Shown here one piece after another: positions 1 to 5,237 of a DNA stretch of 5,760 nt. A program made the translations under genes and the position numbers. Below the pieces are notes generated by a model. It did no database searches, was not told the DNA's origin, and worked only from the letters and a program-made list of their open reading frames with translations. The stretch spans positions 1 to 5,760 of the forward strand of contig JAEYHP010000069.1 of assembly GCA_023409435.1 (NCBI GenBank), in the 5' to 3' direction. Within the stretch, counting starts at the first letter, position 1. Every line of letters starts with the position of its first letter. This stretch comes from Bacillota bacterium. GTDB taxonomy: Bacteria > Bacillota > Clostridia > Christensenellales > CAG-138.

Positions 1-330
1 GAGCTGGTAGAAATGGCGGATATGATCCTGGATGATATCGGAGGCATGCGCAAAATCCCGAAGATACCTTCCCTGCTCCAGGGGGGTAATGTTGAGCGCA
101 GACTCAAGCGCCATGCTGGAGGCCGTGGCATGTGCCGCCGAGCAGATTCCGCAGATACGCTCCGTAAAATAGATCGCATCGAACGGTGACCTGCCCCTGA
201 GCATCAGTTCAAAGCCGCGGAACATCTCGCCTTCCACTTTCGCATCCACAACAGAGTTATTCTCCACCCGGGCGGAAATTTCCATAAACCCGCTGATTCT
301 GGTGACAGGATTGATGAGGATCTGGCTCAT
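1..330 (-). CDS. [NiFe]-hydrogenase large subunit, N-terminal part (runs off window)
   Basis: This is the N-terminal 110 codons of the catalytic subunit that carries the Ni-Fe site for reversible H2 splitting; the gene continues past position 1. The L1 metal-binding motif RICGICSAAH is present (C60, C63, H67), and in the family these two Cys bind the metal centre. Other family hallmarks are the INPVTRI start, FRGFE (about 38-41) and the HIRHFYQL segment at about 103-110. The ATG at 330 lies in an ATGA overlap with the small-subunit stop and has a GGAGGG ribosome site 6 nt upstream, so translational coupling is likely. One oddity is that the usual RIEGH motif reads RISGF (residues 11-15), so the conserved Glu is Ser. 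The C-terminal L2 motif (DPCxxCxxH) is outside the window. Family assignment is very secure; the hydrogenase subgroup is not. Confidence 0.96.
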   Translation of the reverse strand, partial: MSQILINPVTRISGFMEISARVENNSVVDAKVEGEMFRGFELMLRGRSPFDAIYFTERICGICSAAHATASSMALESALNITPLEQGRYLRDFAHASDIIQDHIRHFYQL

Positions 331-1265
331 CCCATGCCCTCCCCCCCTGCGAAAGTCGTCAGCATTCCTTGCTGACCCATCCTGATTTCCGTATCAGTCG
401 GATACAGGACGAATGGCGCCATCGCATCCGGGAAACCGAACTGCGCGCAGCCGATGCAGTTCGAATCGGCTCCCACCGGCCAGTTCACCCGCTCGTTCCA
501 TCTGCGGATGGGGCAATCCGTCAAGGTGACCGGGCCGCGGCAGCCAAGCAGGAACGTACATGTTTCCTCCCCGAACTGCGTCGCAAATATGCCTCTGTCA
601 AAATAGGAGCGACGCGGGCAGCGGTCATGAATGGTGGTGCCGTATATCATGGTAGGACGGTGAAAGGCGTCAAGCTCCGGCGGGCCAAAAAGCAAAATAT
701 GCGCAATCGTGGTCAAAAGCCAGGCCGGGTTACAGGGGCAGCCGGGCAGGCGGATGACAGGCCTTGACAGTACATCCTGTACGCCGATACATGTGGTGGG
801 ATTGGGAGACGCGGCGGAAACGCCGCCGTCTGAGGCGCATGCACCCATTGCCAGTACATGGGTTGCGCGCTCTCCGAACGTACGGCACGCTTCCAGCGCC
901 GTAATATCCCGCCCCTGATAGTTGCCGATTACGGTATAGCGTCCATCATCCCGCATGGAGACGGCGCCTTCTGCCACCAATATGAACTCTTCATTGAGCG
1001 CGCCGAACAGGGTTTCCATCGCCTGTTCCCCTTCCTGGGCGCTCAGGCTGTTCTCATACACAAGCTCCACCATCTGGGTGAGGAAGTAGCCGATATCCGG
1101 CCGGCTCGCGTTCATCAGAGAGATGATGTTGCCGGAGCAACCTGCAAGCTCCAGCCAGATAACCTTCGGGCGGTTGATCGTGCCGTTGTTCAGGCCGTCC
1201 TGCACCCTGCTGAATAAATCCAGCGCCATCCTGGCGGAACAATCAGATAAGCGTTTCGTCTCCAC
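327..1265 (-). CDS. [NiFe]-hydrogenase small subunit (Fe-S electron-transfer subunit)
   Basis: This 312-residue Fe-S subunit carries electrons between the Ni-Fe site and an outside partner. Recognisable cluster ligands are C43, C143 and C176 for the proximal cluster, H213, C216, C236 and C242 for the distal cluster (HDRC, CTFLLGC), and C251, C270 and C273 for the medial cluster (TDCP, CIGC). The proximal motif is ELAGCSGN rather than the classical ECTGCSES, so the first Cys of CxxC is Leu40; an extra Cys, C178, sits in PGCPCNP. The open frame extends to 1367, but I chose the GTG at 1265 because a GGAGG lies 7 nt upstream and the extension would overlap the preceding gene by over 120 bp. There is no twin-arginine signal peptide and no C-terminal membrane helix, which points to a cytoplasmic enzyme. 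It overlaps the b5-like gene by 23 bp and the large subunit by 4 bp. The CSGN form recalls group 2 (HupS-like) enzymes, but I cannot fix the subgroup. Confidence 0.95.
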   Translation of the reverse strand: METKRLSDCSARMALDLFSRVQDGLNNGTINRPKVIWLELAGCSGNIISLMNASRPDIGYFLTQMVELVYENSLSAQEGEQAMETLFGALNEEFILVAEGAVSMRDDGRYTVIGNYQGRDITALEACRTFGERATHVLAMGACASDGGVSAASPNPTTCIGVQDVLSRPVIRLPGCPCNPAWLLTTIAHILLFGPPELDAFHRPTMIYGTTIHDRCPRRSYFDRGIFATQFGEETCTFLLGCRGPVTLTDCPIRRWNERVNWPVGADSNCIGCAQFGFPDAMAPFVLYPTDTEIRMGQQGMLTTFAGGEGMG

Positions 1266-1773
1266 TTTCCAGCCTCCCCACCGGTACCATAGTGTCCAAC
1301 ACAAACGGCCTGTTGGAATGACAGGTATTGAACTCCAGGGAAAGGTTCTGCCCCGCGTGCAGGCCAAAATGTGTCCCCGTCTGCCAGATGGGCGAATTGC
1401 TGACGTCGTATACGATGCCGTTTACGGCGACATAGGATGGGTACCCGCCGGTGCCGTCATAGAGCGCAAGTTCTTCGGGGGTAAACACGCGCCTTGTTCC
1501 CTGTGCCGGAAGCGAGGGTTCCTGCCCGCTGATGATGGGCGCTCCCCCCGCCGGCGCTGAGGGGGGCGCCCCGGCTTCCTGTTCCGGTTGCTCCTTTGCC
1601 GCCCCCTGCGGCATGGGCCGCCCGGTAAGCTCCGCCATTGACCGCATCAAGCCGCGCAGCCGCTCCATCAACGCGTTCCTTGCGGGTTCGTTATACGCGC
1701 TGCGCAGCAGTTCCATAATATATTCGATCTCGCCCTGGATGGAGGCGATCTGGGACTGATTGTCTACTTCCAC
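1243..1773 (-). CDS. Soluble cytochrome b5-like heme/steroid-binding domain protein in the hydrogenase operon
   Basis: This is a 176-residue protein in three parts. Residues 1-50 are charged and helical with a possible coiled coil. Residues 51-93 are a Pro/Ala/Gly/Gln-rich linker. Residues 94-170 are a cytochrome b5-like domain with FTPEELALYDGTGG, YVAVNGIVYDVS, then HFGLHAG and a CH pair. H135 (or H139) and H152 are the candidate axial heme ligands. No signal peptide, lipobox or membrane segment is visible, so it should be cytoplasmic. The start is GTG at 1773 with AAAGGG about 10 nt upstream; no better in-frame start is seen. Its position as first gene, overlapping the small subunit by 23 bp, suggests it is the electron partner or an assembly or docking subunit. 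That role is inferred from context. Many bacterial members of this family are uncharacterised, and heme binding has not been shown for this one. Confidence 0.9.
   Translation of the reverse strand: MEVDNQSQIASIQGEIEYIMELLRSAYNEPARNALMERLRGLMRSMAELTGRPMPQGAAKEQPEQEAGAPPSAPAGGAPIISGQEPSLPAQGTRRVFTPEELALYDGTGGYPSYVAVNGIVYDVSNSPIWQTGTHFGLHAGQNLSLEFNTCHSNRPFVLDTMVPVGRLESGDETLI
1273..1277 (-). promoter_or_regulatory. Ribosome binding site for the hydrogenase small subunit
   Basis: The minus strand reads GGAGG, then 7 nt, then GTG at 1265. This site decides the start. The next in-frame ATG (1230) has only AGG directly against it, and the upstream ATG at 1367 lies deep inside the b5-like gene. The site is within the coding end of the b5-like gene, so reinitiation or coupling is expected. 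Confidence 0.75.
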
Positions 1774-1786
1774 AGCGGCACAGCCC

Positions 1787-1818
1787 TTTCATATTCAAAA
1801 TTTATACAGTATATGAAA
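1787..1818. repeat. Perfect 8-bp inverted repeat upstream of the hydrogenase operon (possible operator)
   Basis: TTTCATAT (1787-1794) and ATATGAAA (1811-1818) are exact reverse complements separated by 16 nt. They sit 14 nt before the GTG start at 1773 and just downstream of a TATAAT box. The octamer CCTTTCAT at 1785-1792 recurs as a direct repeat at 1835-1842, on the far side of that box. The arrangement suits binding by a dimeric regulator or a weak 5' leader hairpin. The regulator is unknown, and in an AT-rich spacer chance is possible. Confidence 0.4.
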
Positions 1819-1828
1819 CCGGATGGAT

Positions 1829-1834
1829 ATTATA
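1829..1834 (-). promoter_or_regulatory. Candidate -10 box of the hydrogenase operon
   Basis: The minus strand reads TATAAT here, in the 131-bp gap between the hydrogenase operon and the upstream terminator. A start of transcription near 1822 would give a leader of about 50 nt. No good -35 is seen at 16-18 nt upstream (the region reads CGTCGG or similar), so an activator may be needed or the box may be spurious. Weaker alternatives, TATACT and TATAAA, lie a little downstream inside the inverted repeat. Confidence 0.35.
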
Positions 1835-1904
1835 CCTTTCATGCGGAGCCCCCGACGTGCGGATGCCGAGCATATCCCAGAGGTGCAAGAAGAATATGCA
1901 TACC

Positions 1905-1934
1905 AAAATGGCCCGCAGATGATCCGCGGGCCAT
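1905..1934 (-). terminator. Intrinsic terminator after the GlsB/YeaQ-type gene
   Basis: ATGGCCCGC (1908-1916) and GCGGGCCAT (1926-1934) form a 9-bp GC-rich stem with a 9-nt loop. On the minus strand the stem is followed by a short T run (four T counting the last stem base). It begins 14 nt after the stop of the small membrane protein gene and separates it from the hydrogenase promoter region. The short T tract limits certainty. Confidence 0.65.
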
Positions 1935-1948
1935 GTAGAAAATTGGTC

Positions 1949-2200
1949 TTATCTTCTGCGCAGCAGGTTGATAATGCTGAGCAGTATCACCGCGCCGATC
2001 ACGGACACGATCACGCTCCAAAGCGTGAAGCCCGTAATACCCTGGCCGCCGATCATGTTCATGACGAACCCGCCGATAAACGCGCCTATGATACCCACTA
2101 CAATATTCTTGACTGCGCCCATTTCGGCGTCATTGCCGGTGATTTTGCTTGCAATCCAGCCCGAAAGCGCGCCTACGATGATCCACGCGAGTATGCCCAT
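1949..2200 (-). CDS. GlsB/YeaQ/YmgE-family small stress-response membrane protein
   Basis: This 83-residue, very hydrophobic protein belongs to the family once called 'transglycosylase-associated protein'. Three membrane segments are visible, at about residues 2-18 (Gly-rich, ILAWIIVGALSGWIA), 30-50 (NIVVGIIGAFIGGFVM) and 58-79. It ends in a basic RRR tail. The family pattern G-x-x-x-G-W-I-A and the length of 80-90 residues fit well. The ATG at 2200 has GAGGTG 5 nt upstream. The family is linked to general or envelope stress in several bacteria, but its molecular function is unknown. The gene lies 63 bp after the amylase gene on the same strand, has its own -10 box and ends at a hairpin, so it may be transcribed alone or by read-through. 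No link to its neighbours is evident. Confidence 0.93.
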   Translation of the reverse strand: MGILAWIIVGALSGWIASKITGNDAEMGAVKNIVVGIIGAFIGGFVMNMIGGQGITGFTLWSVIVSVIGAVILLSIINLLRRR

Positions 2201-2219
2201 AGTAACACCTCTTTTCGCA

Positions 2220-2225
2220 ATTATA
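2220..2225 (-). promoter_or_regulatory. Candidate -10 box of the GlsB-type gene
   Basis: A perfect TATAAT on the minus strand lies 19 nt before the ATG at 2200. It would give a short leader that still holds the GAGGTG ribosome site. The -35 region at 17 nt spacing (TTATGT) is poor. I see no clear alternative-sigma (SigB-type GTTTAA/GGGTAT) promoter. Confidence 0.45.
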
Positions 2226-2263
2226 ATCGCCTGTTATCTCTAACATAACCATAAATGCAACGG

Positions 2264-3739
2264 TTATTCAAATAAATCGTTTCCCGAGGGCATATGTGCA
2301 ACGTTTGACCATACGGATACGGAACCGCCGTTTACCGTAAATGTTGCGGCGCCGTTTTGATCCAGCGTGATGCGCTCCTTTTTGTTGCCGGTGAGATCAA
2401 AGAACTCCTGTCCTGCGCGTTCCGGCCCAAAGGACATCGTCTTGGTACCGTCCTCTCCGTTGCTTATAACCACCGCGACGCCGGAGTTCGGATGCTCCAA
2501 GTCCCCTTTTCTTAAAAAGCCGATGACATTGGAGTGGTCAAAATAATCCGTCTGCTCGCCGTAAGCTAAGAATTTTCTTGCGTACAGCAGGGGATCAAGC
2601 TTATCCCGTTTGGGCGGCACCTGGCCCACGATGCCGTAATAATCCCCGTAAAACACGCAGGGCAGTCCGTCTATGCGCAAGAGTATCAGAGCGTAGGCAA
2701 TGGGCTTGAACCAATCCTCCACCCAGGACCTGAGCGCCTGATCGGGCTGGGAATCGTGGTTGTCCACAAATGTAACGGCGCGAAACTTATTGGTGGAAAC
2801 GAGCGTGCCGTCAAACAGATGCGTCAGGTCATAATCCCGACCTCTGTGGGACGCTTCATGGAAATTAAAATGCAGCGCCACGTCAAACAGGTGCAACGCC
2901 TGATCGGACACGTCAATAAAGTGGTTGAGCTTGCCCTGGTCGTGGTGCCAGTACTCCCCCACCACAAAGAAATCCTTTCCGGCATGTTGGTGCACGTGAT
3001 CGATGAGCAGCTTTACAAATGCCTGATCGATATGCTTGAGCGCGTCCAGCCGGAAGCCGTCCACATGCAGTTCGTCAATGAGCCATGTAGCCCAGCGCTT
3101 CACTTCCTCCACCACATATTCGTTGTGGTAGTCGATATCCGCGGACATCAGGTAATCGTAATTGCTTTTTTCATCATCCACATGCTCCGCCCACACCTTG
3201 CCATGGCCGTAGATTTTGAATATGGCGTTTTTATCCGCCCTATCGTCCCGGTCGGTGGCGGTAAAATGGGTATAGTTCCATTTGAATGCGGAGTATATAT
3301 CCCCGCGGCCGAGGAATGTAAACTTCGTCCAGCCTTCGATATCATGGGGACCTGACAATTCGCGGTTCCGATCGTTCGCATCCACCTCGATGGCAAGGAA
3401 CGTCTCTTTTTCGTCGGCGCCCGCCTTGTGGTTGAGCACCACGTCCGCATAGACCTTGAGCCCCTGTTTATGCGCCTCCTTGATTGCAGCAAGCAGTCGC
3501 TGCTTTGTGCCGTATTTTGTCCTGACGGTGCCCTTTTGGTCGAACTCACCCAGGTCATAAAGGTCGTAGACGTCATAGCCCACGCTGTATTGCCCCGCAG
3601 CCTTGGTGCAGGGCGGAATCCATACGGCCGAGATGCCCTTTTGCTTTAAAGCGCGCGCTTCGTTCTTCAGGCGGTCCCAATGGACGCCGTCGTTTTCGAT
3701 ATTCCATTCAAAGAACTGCATCATAGTGAAATTATCCAT
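2264..3739 (-). CDS. amyA: Cytoplasmic alpha-amylase, glycoside hydrolase family 13 (GH13_5 type)
   Basis: This 491-residue endo-alpha-1,4-glucanase should cut starch, glycogen or maltodextrin. It resembles the B. licheniformis amylase along its whole length, but without a secretion signal, as in E. coli AmyA, so it acts inside the cell. The four GH13 regions are present: DVVLNH (99-104), GFRLDALKH (228-236), VVGEYW (259-264) and FVDNHDSQ (324-331). These give nucleophile D232, acid/base E262 and transition-state stabiliser D329. The AB-barrel, the B domain (about 105-205) and the C-terminal beta domain (about 400-480, ending VNGGSVSVW) are complete, followed by a short extra tail of about 12 residues. 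The frame opens at 3802, but the ATG at 3739 has GGAG 8 nt upstream and starts right at the conserved NFTMMQFFEW segment. The gene is divergent from the radical SAM gene. It is probably used for glycogen or imported maltodextrin; that use is inferred, and the symbol follows the cytoplasmic E. coli enzyme. Confidence 0.96.
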   Translation of the reverse strand: MDNFTMMQFFEWNIENDGVHWDRLKNEARALKQKGISAVWIPPCTKAAGQYSVGYDVYDLYDLGEFDQKGTVRTKYGTKQRLLAAIKEAHKQGLKVYADVVLNHKAGADEKETFLAIEVDANDRNRELSGPHDIEGWTKFTFLGRGDIYSAFKWNYTHFTATDRDDRADKNAIFKIYGHGKVWAEHVDDEKSNYDYLMSADIDYHNEYVVEEVKRWATWLIDELHVDGFRLDALKHIDQAFVKLLIDHVHQHAGKDFFVVGEYWHHDQGKLNHFIDVSDQALHLFDVALHFNFHEASHRGRDYDLTHLFDGTLVSTNKFRAVTFVDNHDSQPDQALRSWVEDWFKPIAYALILLRIDGLPCVFYGDYYGIVGQVPPKRDKLDPLLYARKFLAYGEQTDYFDHSNVIGFLRKGDLEHPNSGVAVVISNGEDGTKTMSFGPERAGQEFFDLTGNKKERITLDQNGAATFTVNGGSVSVWSNVAHMPSGNDLFE

Positions 3740-3859
3740 TCCGCATTCTCCGGTTCTTTTTTTTATTGATACCATTCCCCGTTTTGCCGTAAACAGGCGC
3801 ATAAATTTTCATGGCGGTATAGTATGATGGCAGTCGGCAAAGAATATGCTTTAAATCGC
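3740..3859. other. Amylase-side half of the divergent intergenic region
   Basis: On the minus strand this holds the amylase leader: GGAG (3748-3751) and an A8 run (3757-3764). No convincing promoter is seen. The best guess is TTTACG and TATCAA with a 16-nt spacer on the minus strand, just before the A run, and each box matches consensus at only about four positions. I found no catabolite-repression-type site. On the plus strand the T8 run has no stem before it, so it is not a terminator. Confidence 0.4.
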
Positions 3860-3889
3860 TGGACAAGAACATATGTTCTATATTATACT
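3860..3889 (+). promoter_or_regulatory. Sigma70-type promoter of the radical SAM/DNA-metabolism operon
   Basis: TGGACA (3860-3865) as -35 and TATACT (3884-3889) as -10, with an 18-nt spacer, lie on the plus strand upstream of the TTG at 3921. Each box is one base from consensus. Transcription would start near 3896, leaving a leader of about 25 nt that includes AGGAG. The spacer is occupied by the palindrome described as a LexA box, the usual place for a repressor operator. Confidence 0.65.
3866..3879. promoter_or_regulatory. Putative LexA (SOS) operator
   Basis: AGAACATATGTTCT is a perfect 14-bp palindrome. Its core GAAC-N4-GTTC matches the Gram-positive LexA/DinR box (CGAACnnnnGTTCG), differing only at the outermost base on each side. 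Clostridial boxes are known to relax that base. It lies entirely between the -35 and -10 boxes of the promoter for a gene assigned to DNA repair or modification, which supports a real operator. No lexA gene is in the window, so the link to LexA rests on motif and context. Confidence 0.68.
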
Positions 3890-3904
3890 AAAGGTGACAT
3901 CATC

Positions 3905-3909
3905 AGGAG
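3905..3909 (+). promoter_or_regulatory. Ribosome binding site for the TTG-started radical SAM gene
   Basis: AGGAG is followed by 11 nt and then TTG at 3921. The spacing is long and the start codon is rare, so translation may be weak. An in-frame TGA at 3912-3914 rules out any start further upstream, and the next in-frame ATG lies within the radical SAM core (residue 60). TTG is therefore the only reasonable start. Confidence 0.65.
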
Positions 3910-3920
3910 CGTGAACGGCT

Positions 3921-5237
3921 TTGGACGTATATGAAAAGCTTGAAATATTAACGGACGCCGCGAAATACGACGTCGCCTGCACATCGAGCGGCACGGACCG
4001 CGCCGCTGGCAAGGACGGCGTAGGCAGCGCGGTCGCTGCGGGCATCTGTCATAGCTTTGCGGGTGACGGGCGCTGTATTTCCCTGCTCAAGGTGCTTATG
4101 ACCAACGCCTGCGTCTATGACTGCGCCTACTGCGTCAACCGCCGCTCCAACGATTCCAGGCGCGCCACGTTCGAGCCGCAGGAGCTTGCGGACCTCACCA
4201 TGGCGTTCTACCGCCGCAACTACATCGAAGGCCTGTTTTTAAGCTCCGGCGTGCTGAAAAACCCGGATTACACCATGGAGCGCATGATTGAAGTGTTGCG
4301 GCTGCTGCGCGAAGACTACAAATTCTACGGCTACATCCACGCAAAGGCCATACCAGGCGCCAGCGATGCGCTGGTGGAGCGGCTGGGCATGCTCGCGGAC
4401 CGCATGAGCATCAATATTGAACTCCCCTCCCAGGAAAGCTTAACAAGGCTTGCGCCGGACAAATCCAAGCATTCCATACTGGCGCCTATGGGCTTTATCC
4501 GCGGGCGGATCGAGCAAAGCACAAAGGAGCTCGTACGCTACAGAAGCGCGCCGAAATTCGTGCCTGCGGGGCAGAGCACGCAGATGATCGTGGGCGCTTC
4601 CGGGGAGAGCGACTTGCATATTCTGAATCTCACGGAAAACCTGTACAAGGGTTACCGGTTGAAGCGCGTATTTTTCAGCGCCTATATGCCGGTAACGGAG
4701 CACGCGCTCTTGCCCGCGCGGGACATAAAGCCCCCACTTCTCAGGGAACACAGGCTTTACCAGGCGGACTGGCTGCTGCGCTTTTACGGCTTTGAAGCTT
4801 CCGAAATACTGGATGAGGCGCATCCCACATTCAACCCGTATCTGGACCCCAAGTGCAACTGGGCCATCAATCACCCCGCCCTTTTCCCCGTGGAAGTCAA
4901 CCGCGCGCCGTATGAAACGCTGCTGCGCGTGCCGGGGGTAGGGGTAAGAAGCGCGCAACGTATCGTGATTGCGCGAAGAACCGGCAGCCTTGATTTTATA
5001 GGCCTGAAAAAACTGGGCGTGGTGCTAAAGAGGGCGCAATACTTTATTACCTGCAAGGGGCAGCGCTGCGACGGGCTGAACGCCACGCAGGATATGCTGC
5101 TCTCTGCGCTGTTAAATGAACAGAAAAAGGGCAGACTCGAGCAGGCCGCGCTGTTTGCGCCGCGGCAGACCTCTTTGTTTGAACAGCCTGCGTTTGCCCG
5201 GGAGGAGCTGTACAAATGCCTGAGCGGCCAGCTTTAG
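3921..5237 (+). CDS. Putative DNA modification/repair radical SAM protein (TIGR03916 type)
   Basis: This is a 438-residue radical SAM enzyme. The 4Fe-4S motif CVYDCAYC (C64, C68, C71) binds the cluster that splits S-adenosylmethionine to a 5'-deoxyadenosyl radical. The N-terminal KLEILTDAAKYDVACTSSG is typical of the family named 'putative DNA modification/repair radical SAM protein'. A barrel runs from about 55 to 290, with an FLSSGV strand near 106-111. At about 334-355, LLRVPGVGVRSAQRIV is a helix-hairpin-helix, a sequence-independent DNA-binding element that supports a nucleic-acid substrate. The C-terminal 60 residues are variable and polar. The start is TTG. The next gene overlaps it by 22 bp and belongs to the partner family TIGR03915, so the two probably act together. 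A LexA-like box in the promoter suggests induction by DNA damage. The substrate and reaction are unknown; family assignment is from memory of conserved motifs. Confidence 0.92.
   Translation: MDVYEKLEILTDAAKYDVACTSSGTDRAAGKDGVGSAVAAGICHSFAGDGRCISLLKVLMTNACVYDCAYCVNRRSNDSRRATFEPQELADLTMAFYRRNYIEGLFLSSGVLKNPDYTMERMIEVLRLLREDYKFYGYIHAKAIPGASDALVERLGMLADRMSINIELPSQESLTRLAPDKSKHSILAPMGFIRGRIEQSTKELVRYRSAPKFVPAGQSTQMIVGASGESDLHILNLTENLYKGYRLKRVFFSAYMPVTEHALLPARDIKPPLLREHRLYQADWLLRFYGFEASEILDEAHPTFNPYLDPKCNWAINHPALFPVEVNRAPYETLLRVPGVGVRSAQRIVIARRTGSLDFIGLKKLGVVLKRAQYFITCKGQRCDGLNATQDMLLSALLNEQKKGRLEQAALFAPRQTSLFEQPAFAREELYKCLSGQL
5201..5207 (+). promoter_or_regulatory. Strong ribosome binding site for the TIGR03915-type gene
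   Basis: GGAGGAG is followed by 8 nt and then ATG at 5216. It sits inside the last codons of the radical SAM gene. It is much stronger than the site of that gene, so the second protein may be made in excess or translated independently of it. Confidence 0.75.

Noticed and set aside
1266..1367. Longer small-subunit form starting at the ATG at 1367
   Set aside because: It would overlap the b5-like coding region by about 125 bp, its residues do not look like a hydrogenase N-terminus or a Tat signal, and the GTG at 1265 has a better ribosome site.
1823..2248. 141-codon plus-strand open frame across the GlsB-type gene and its terminator
   Set aside because: It is antisense to a recognised gene, has low-complexity His/Asp/Ala-rich content and crosses a terminator hairpin. 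It is not a credible gene.
2245..2267. Small hairpin ATAACC/GGTTAT at the end of the amylase gene
   Set aside because: The stem is 6 bp and AT-rich with an 11-nt loop, it overlaps the stop codon and it has no T run, so it is too weak to call a terminator.
2756..3355. 199-codon plus-strand open frame inside the amylase gene
   Set aside because: It lies wholly antisense to a clear GH13 gene, matches no family I know and has no ribosome site. It is a codon-bias shadow.
3751..3770. T8 run as a plus-strand terminator
   Set aside because: No stable stem precedes it and no plus-strand gene ends there. It is the A-rich leader of the amylase transcript.
3740..3802. 21-residue N-terminal extension of the amylase (ATG at 3802)
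   Set aside because: It is basic but has no hydrophobic core, so it is not a signal peptide. The ATG at 3739 has GGAG at good spacing and begins at the conserved amylase N-terminus.
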